DNA from: Saprospiraceae bacterium
GTDB lineage: Bacteria > Bacteroidota > Bacteroidia > Chitinophagales > Saprospiraceae
Direction: 5' to 3'
Assembly: GCA_017985675.1 (NCBI GenBank)
Contig: JAGNXB010000023.1
Span: forward strand, 1-35,676
DNA: 35,676 bases
The position numbers and the translations under genes were made by a program. Numbering within the stretch: position 1 is the first letter of the stretch; the number at the start of each line of letters is the position of its first letter. The notes under the pieces were generated by a model. The model worked only from the letters and a program-made list of their open reading frames with translations, was not told the origin of the DNA and did no database searches. Positions 33,011 through 35,676 of this stretch are shown here, piece by piece.

Positions 33011-34959
33011 TGGATCTATCCATAATCCTGGTCAGTTATAATGTTCGCCATTTTTTGGAGCAGGCATTGCTTTCGGTGAAAAAAGCCATAACCGGTCTGG
33101 AAGTGGAGATTTTTGTGGTGGATAACGATTCTGTTGATGACTCGGTGAGTATGGTTCAGGAAAAATTTCCTGAGGTCAATCTCATATTAAATAAAGAAAA
33201 TACAGGCTTTTCAAAAGCAAACAATCAGGCTTTGCTGCTCGCAAAAGGTCGCCATATCCTGCTACTCAATCCGGATACGGTGGTGGAAGAAGATACCTTC
33301 CACAAATGTTTGCGTTTTATGGACGAGCACCCGGATGCCGGGGCTCTCGGTGTGCGTATGATTGATGGTGGCGGTAAATACCTGCCCGAGTCTAAGCGGG
33401 GATTTCCCTCGCCATGGGTGGCTTTTTGCAAGGCTTTTGGGTTGTCCAGACTTTTCCCTAAATCCGCACTATTCAACCGCTACCATTTGGGACATTTGAC
33501 GGAGTTTGAAACGGCCAAAGTTGATGTGCTCGCCGGTGCTTTTATGTGGTTGCGCAAAGAAGCGCTCGACAAAGCCGGCCTCTTAGATGAGCGGTTTTTT
33601 ATGTATGGTGAGGATATCGATTTGTCCTACCGGATCAAGGAGGCTGGTTATGAGAATTATTACTTCCCTGACGTTACGATTATTCATTACAAAGGCGAAA
33701 GTACGCGCAAAGGGAGCCTCAATTATATCCGTATCTTTTACCAGGCGATGATCCTTTTTGCCGAAAAACATTTCCATGGATCAAGCCGGTCCGCTTACAT
33801 TTTAATCATCCGCATCGCTGTATACTTCCGGGCTGCCTTTACGCTTTTAATAAGTAGTTTTCGTCGCATGTGGCTTTGGCTGGCCGACGCACTTCTCTTA
33901 TTTCTGGGCATCATTTTGGTCAAAGATTTTTGGGCTAGTTATTATTTCAACGATCCGCTGTATTATTCGGATAGTTTCAATTACCTCAATGCACCCATGT
34001 ATACCGGGCTTTGGCTGGCAGCACTGTATTTGAGCGGGGCGTATGACCGTCGGTTTGATGGATGGACTGCTGCCAGAGGTATCCTGTTGGGCAGCCTTTG
34101 TATTGCTGTTGTGTATGGTTTTTTAGAAGCGCCCTATCGGACATCCAGGGCCATTATTCTCATAGGCACGGTATGGGCCGTGATCGGTACAGTGCTTGTG
34201 CGTGCGCTCCATCATTATTTGCGTTTTGGTAGGTTTTTGAGCACGGTTGGCAATACGGCCAATCTCGTAGTCATTGGCTTGCAGGATGAATGCCAGCGCG
34301 CTATGGAATTGCTACAGCGTATGGATCGCCGCAAAAATCTGATTGGATGGTTGGCAGTAGAAGAATCCTTTGACCCGCACTATTTTTTGAATCACTTGCG
34401 TCGACTGGATGAGGTGGTGAAGGTTTTTCACATCGATGAGGTTATTTTTTGTGCCCGGGATGTGCGATCCGACCATATGATGCAATGGATGAATCTGATT
34501 GGCGATGGTGTGGAATATAAAATACTCCCTGAAGGGGGTATAAGTATCATTGGTAGTGCTACGGCTGCAGATAGTGGCGAATTGTATACCCTTGATGTCC
34601 GCTTCAAATTGGCCGACCCCGTCAAGCGCCGGCATAAGCGGCTTTTGGATGTGGTAGTGGCCTTGTTCATGATTCTGGCTTCCCCTATGCTGATCTGGTT
34701 CCAATATCGCAAAACCACCTACTTGTTAAACGGCTTCAGATTGCTGGTTGGATCGCGCACCTTGGTGTCTTATGGGCCCGACCGAACAGACTTGCCCCGT
34801 TTGAAACAGGGATTGCTCCAGCCAGAGGATAACCATCCGGGTATTCAACTGGATGAACGTACCATGGCCCATTTACATTTCCTCTATGCAAGAGATTACC
34901 AGGTGGAACGGGATATTCGTATATTCATCCGTAATCTGCGTCGACTTGACCGACCTTAA
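33010..34959 (+). CDS. GT2 glycosyltransferase fused to a membrane/Rossmann module resembling a polyprenyl glycosylphosphotransferase without its catalytic core
   Basis: Residues 1-240 are a family 2 glycosyltransferase of the rhamnosyltransferase/WbbL type: SIILVSYNV, VVDNDSVDDS (37-46), NTGFSKANNQAL, LLLNPDTVV (85-92, the nucleotide-sugar/metal position) and FMYGEDIDLSYRIKEAGY with the acidic pair at 201-202. Residues of about 262-400 carry five or so transmembrane helices. Residues of about 415-535 form a Rossmann-like domain (NLVVIGLQDECQRAMELL, EVIFCARDV) like the N-terminal module of WcaJ-type enzymes. KRLLDVVVALFMILASPMLIW at 543-563 looks like the start of the sugar-phosphate transferase domain, but the expected KFRSM-type catalytic core is missing and the protein ends at 649. 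It probably adds a sugar to a lipid-linked glycan at the inner membrane; the acceptor is unknown. Confidence 0.88.
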   Translation: MDLSIILVSYNVRHFLEQALLSVKKAITGLEVEIFVVDNDSVDDSVSMVQEKFPEVNLILNKENTGFSKANNQALLLAKGRHILLLNPDTVVEEDTFHKCLRFMDEHPDAGALGVRMIDGGGKYLPESKRGFPSPWVAFCKAFGLSRLFPKSALFNRYHLGHLTEFETAKVDVLAGAFMWLRKEALDKAGLLDERFFMYGEDIDLSYRIKEAGYENYYFPDVTIIHYKGESTRKGSLNYIRIFYQAMILFAEKHFHGSSRSAYILIIRIAVYFRAAFTLLISSFRRMWLWLADALLLFLGIILVKDFWASYYFNDPLYYSDSFNYLNAPMYTGLWLAALYLSGAYDRRFDGWTAARGILLGSLCIAVVYGFLEAPYRTSRAIILIGTVWAVIGTVLVRALHHYLRFGRFLSTVGNTANLVVIGLQDECQRAMELLQRMDRRKNLIGWLAVEESFDPHYFLNHLRRLDEVVKVFHIDEVIFCARDVRSDHMMQWMNLIGDGVEYKILPEGGISIIGSATAADSGELYTLDVRFKLADPVKRRHKRLLDVVVALFMILASPMLIWFQYRKTTYLLNGFRLLVGSRTLVSYGPDRTDLPRLKQGLLQPEDNHPGIQLDERTMAHLHFLYARDYQVERDIRIFIRNLRRLDRP

Positions 34960-34968
34960 GATTAAACT

Positions 34969-35676
34969 ATGCATCAATCCACGTTAATCCAATCGGTAAA
35001 GCGCCTGGCAAACGATATTTACCCGGGACTAGTCAGTTTTCGTCGCCATTTACATGCCCATCCCGAATTGTCCTTTGAGGAAGTCAATACCGGACAGTTC
35101 ATTGCCGCCCGGTTAAAAGAATGGCAGATCCCGCATACAACAGGGTGGGGTGGTCACGGCGTCGTGGGCATTTTAGATAGCGGCCGACCCGGACCGGTGA
35201 TAGCCCTGCGAGCGGATATCGATGCATTACCTATTCAGGAAATTTCGGATAAGCCCTATAAATCCCAAGCCCCGGGGGTAATGCATGCATGTGGACATGA
35301 TGCCCATACTTCCTCTTTATTGGGAGCTGCCAATATCCTAAACGAGCTAAAGGAACATTGGAAAGGGCAGGTCAAACTTATTTTTCAACCGGGTGAAGAA
35401 AAATTACCCGGCGGCGCGTCGCTCATTATTAAGGAGGGCGTCCTTGAAAATCCGAACCCGGAAATCATTTATGGCCAGCATGTGCAACCCCAATTGGCAG
35501 CCGGCAAGGTCGGGTTCAAGGAGGGTATGTTCATGGCCTCCGCTGATGAGTTGTATTTTACCATCGAAGGCCGGGGGGGCCATGGCGCGCAGCCCCATCT
35601 TACCACTGACCCGATTGTCCTGGCTTCCACGCTGATCACCACGCTCCAGCAAATCGTCAGCAGAAATGCAAATCCC
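34969..35676 (+). CDS. M20 family amidohydrolase (hippurate hydrolase-like), 3' end outside window
   Basis: The gene starts at ATG 34969, 9 bp after the glycosyltransferase stop, and is still open at the window's end (236 codons). It is a M20D metallopeptidase/amidohydrolase of the kind that removes acyl groups from amino acids (hippuricase, N-acyl-aminoacyl hydrolase, IAA-amino acid hydrolase types). Visible marks are SFRRHLHAHPELSFEE (24-39), ALRADIDALPI with Asp85, MHACGHDAHTSSLLGAA with Cys108 and His110 as metal ligands, FQPGEE with Glu143/Glu144, the YGQHVQP ligand block, and the start of the dimerisation domain (GRGGHGAQPH). The substrate cannot be inferred. The close spacing suggests an operon with recR and the glycosyltransferase. 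Confidence 0.93.
   Translation, partial: MHQSTLIQSVKRLANDIYPGLVSFRRHLHAHPELSFEEVNTGQFIAARLKEWQIPHTTGWGGHGVVGILDSGRPGPVIALRADIDALPIQEISDKPYKSQAPGVMHACGHDAHTSSLLGAANILNELKEHWKGQVKLIFQPGEEKLPGGASLIIKEGVLENPNPEIIYGQHVQPQLAAGKVGFKEGMFMASADELYFTIEGRGGHGAQPHLTTDPIVLASTLITTLQQIVSRNANP

Overview
The window is a gene-dense chromosomal segment from a member of the Bacteroidota, most likely of the Saprospiraceae type (phylum confident, family inferred). The evidence is a full-length SprA, the type IX secretion (T9SS) outer-membrane translocon, directly after ruvA; a secreted protein with a T9SS C-terminal sorting domain; Bacteroidota-typical families (DUF4286, DUF2480, RES/Xre, DCC); weak Shine-Dalgarno sequences; and promoter boxes of the Bacteroidota type (TTTG, 19-21 nt, TAnnTTTG). 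No rRNA, tRNA, CRISPR, prophage or insertion sequence was seen. Both ends cut through genes (a TonB C-terminus at the left, an M20 amidohydrolase at the right).

Layout. 1-5028, plus strand: TonB C-terminus, a TPR protein, DUF4286, an acyl-CoA dehydrogenase and a site-2 protease with CBS domains. 5139-8485, minus strand: strong terminator, a T9SS cargo protein with a CPPC thioredoxin-like motif, and an M16 peptidase. 8637-18857, plus strand: methylmalonyl-CoA mutase, ruvA, sprA, then a bidirectional terminator. 19005-21670, minus strand: an unknown membrane protein, scpB, a DUF2480 protein and an acidic protein of unknown function, probably one operon. 21865-24335, plus strand: a lipoprotein, radA and a DCC thiol oxidoreductase, facing a small membrane protein. 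24878-27269: proC, thioredoxin (minus strand), a PaaY-like hexapeptide protein and a RibD/DHFR-like reductase. 27302-28269, minus strand: a RES-Xre toxin-antitoxin pair with a well-formed promoter/operator. 28422-30046: a Glu/Leu-type dehydrogenase facing a small CoA-binding protein. 30047-30987: the only long non-coding stretch, a mosaic of direct repeats and hairpins. 30988-35676: pyruvate/2-oxoacid dehydrogenase E2 (minus strand), then recR, a GT2 glycosyltransferase fused to a membrane/Rossmann module, and an M20 amidohydrolase.

How the genes work together. Most are housekeeping: acyl-CoA and propionyl/methylmalonyl-CoA metabolism, E2, proline synthesis, amino-acid deamination, DNA repair (ruvA, radA, recR), chromosome condensation (scpB) and protein secretion (sprA plus one cargo). 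The accessory content is the RES-Xre module, the repeat mosaic and the unusual glycosyltransferase fusion. I did not find a clearly new multi-gene system. The items most worth a second look are the promoter/operator geometry of the RES-Xre locus, a CRP/FNR-like site placed for activation of a near-leaderless thioredoxin gene, a 12-bp palindrome placed similarly before the acyl-CoA dehydrogenase, the repeat mosaic at 30115-30954, and the uncharacterised membrane protein ahead of scpB.
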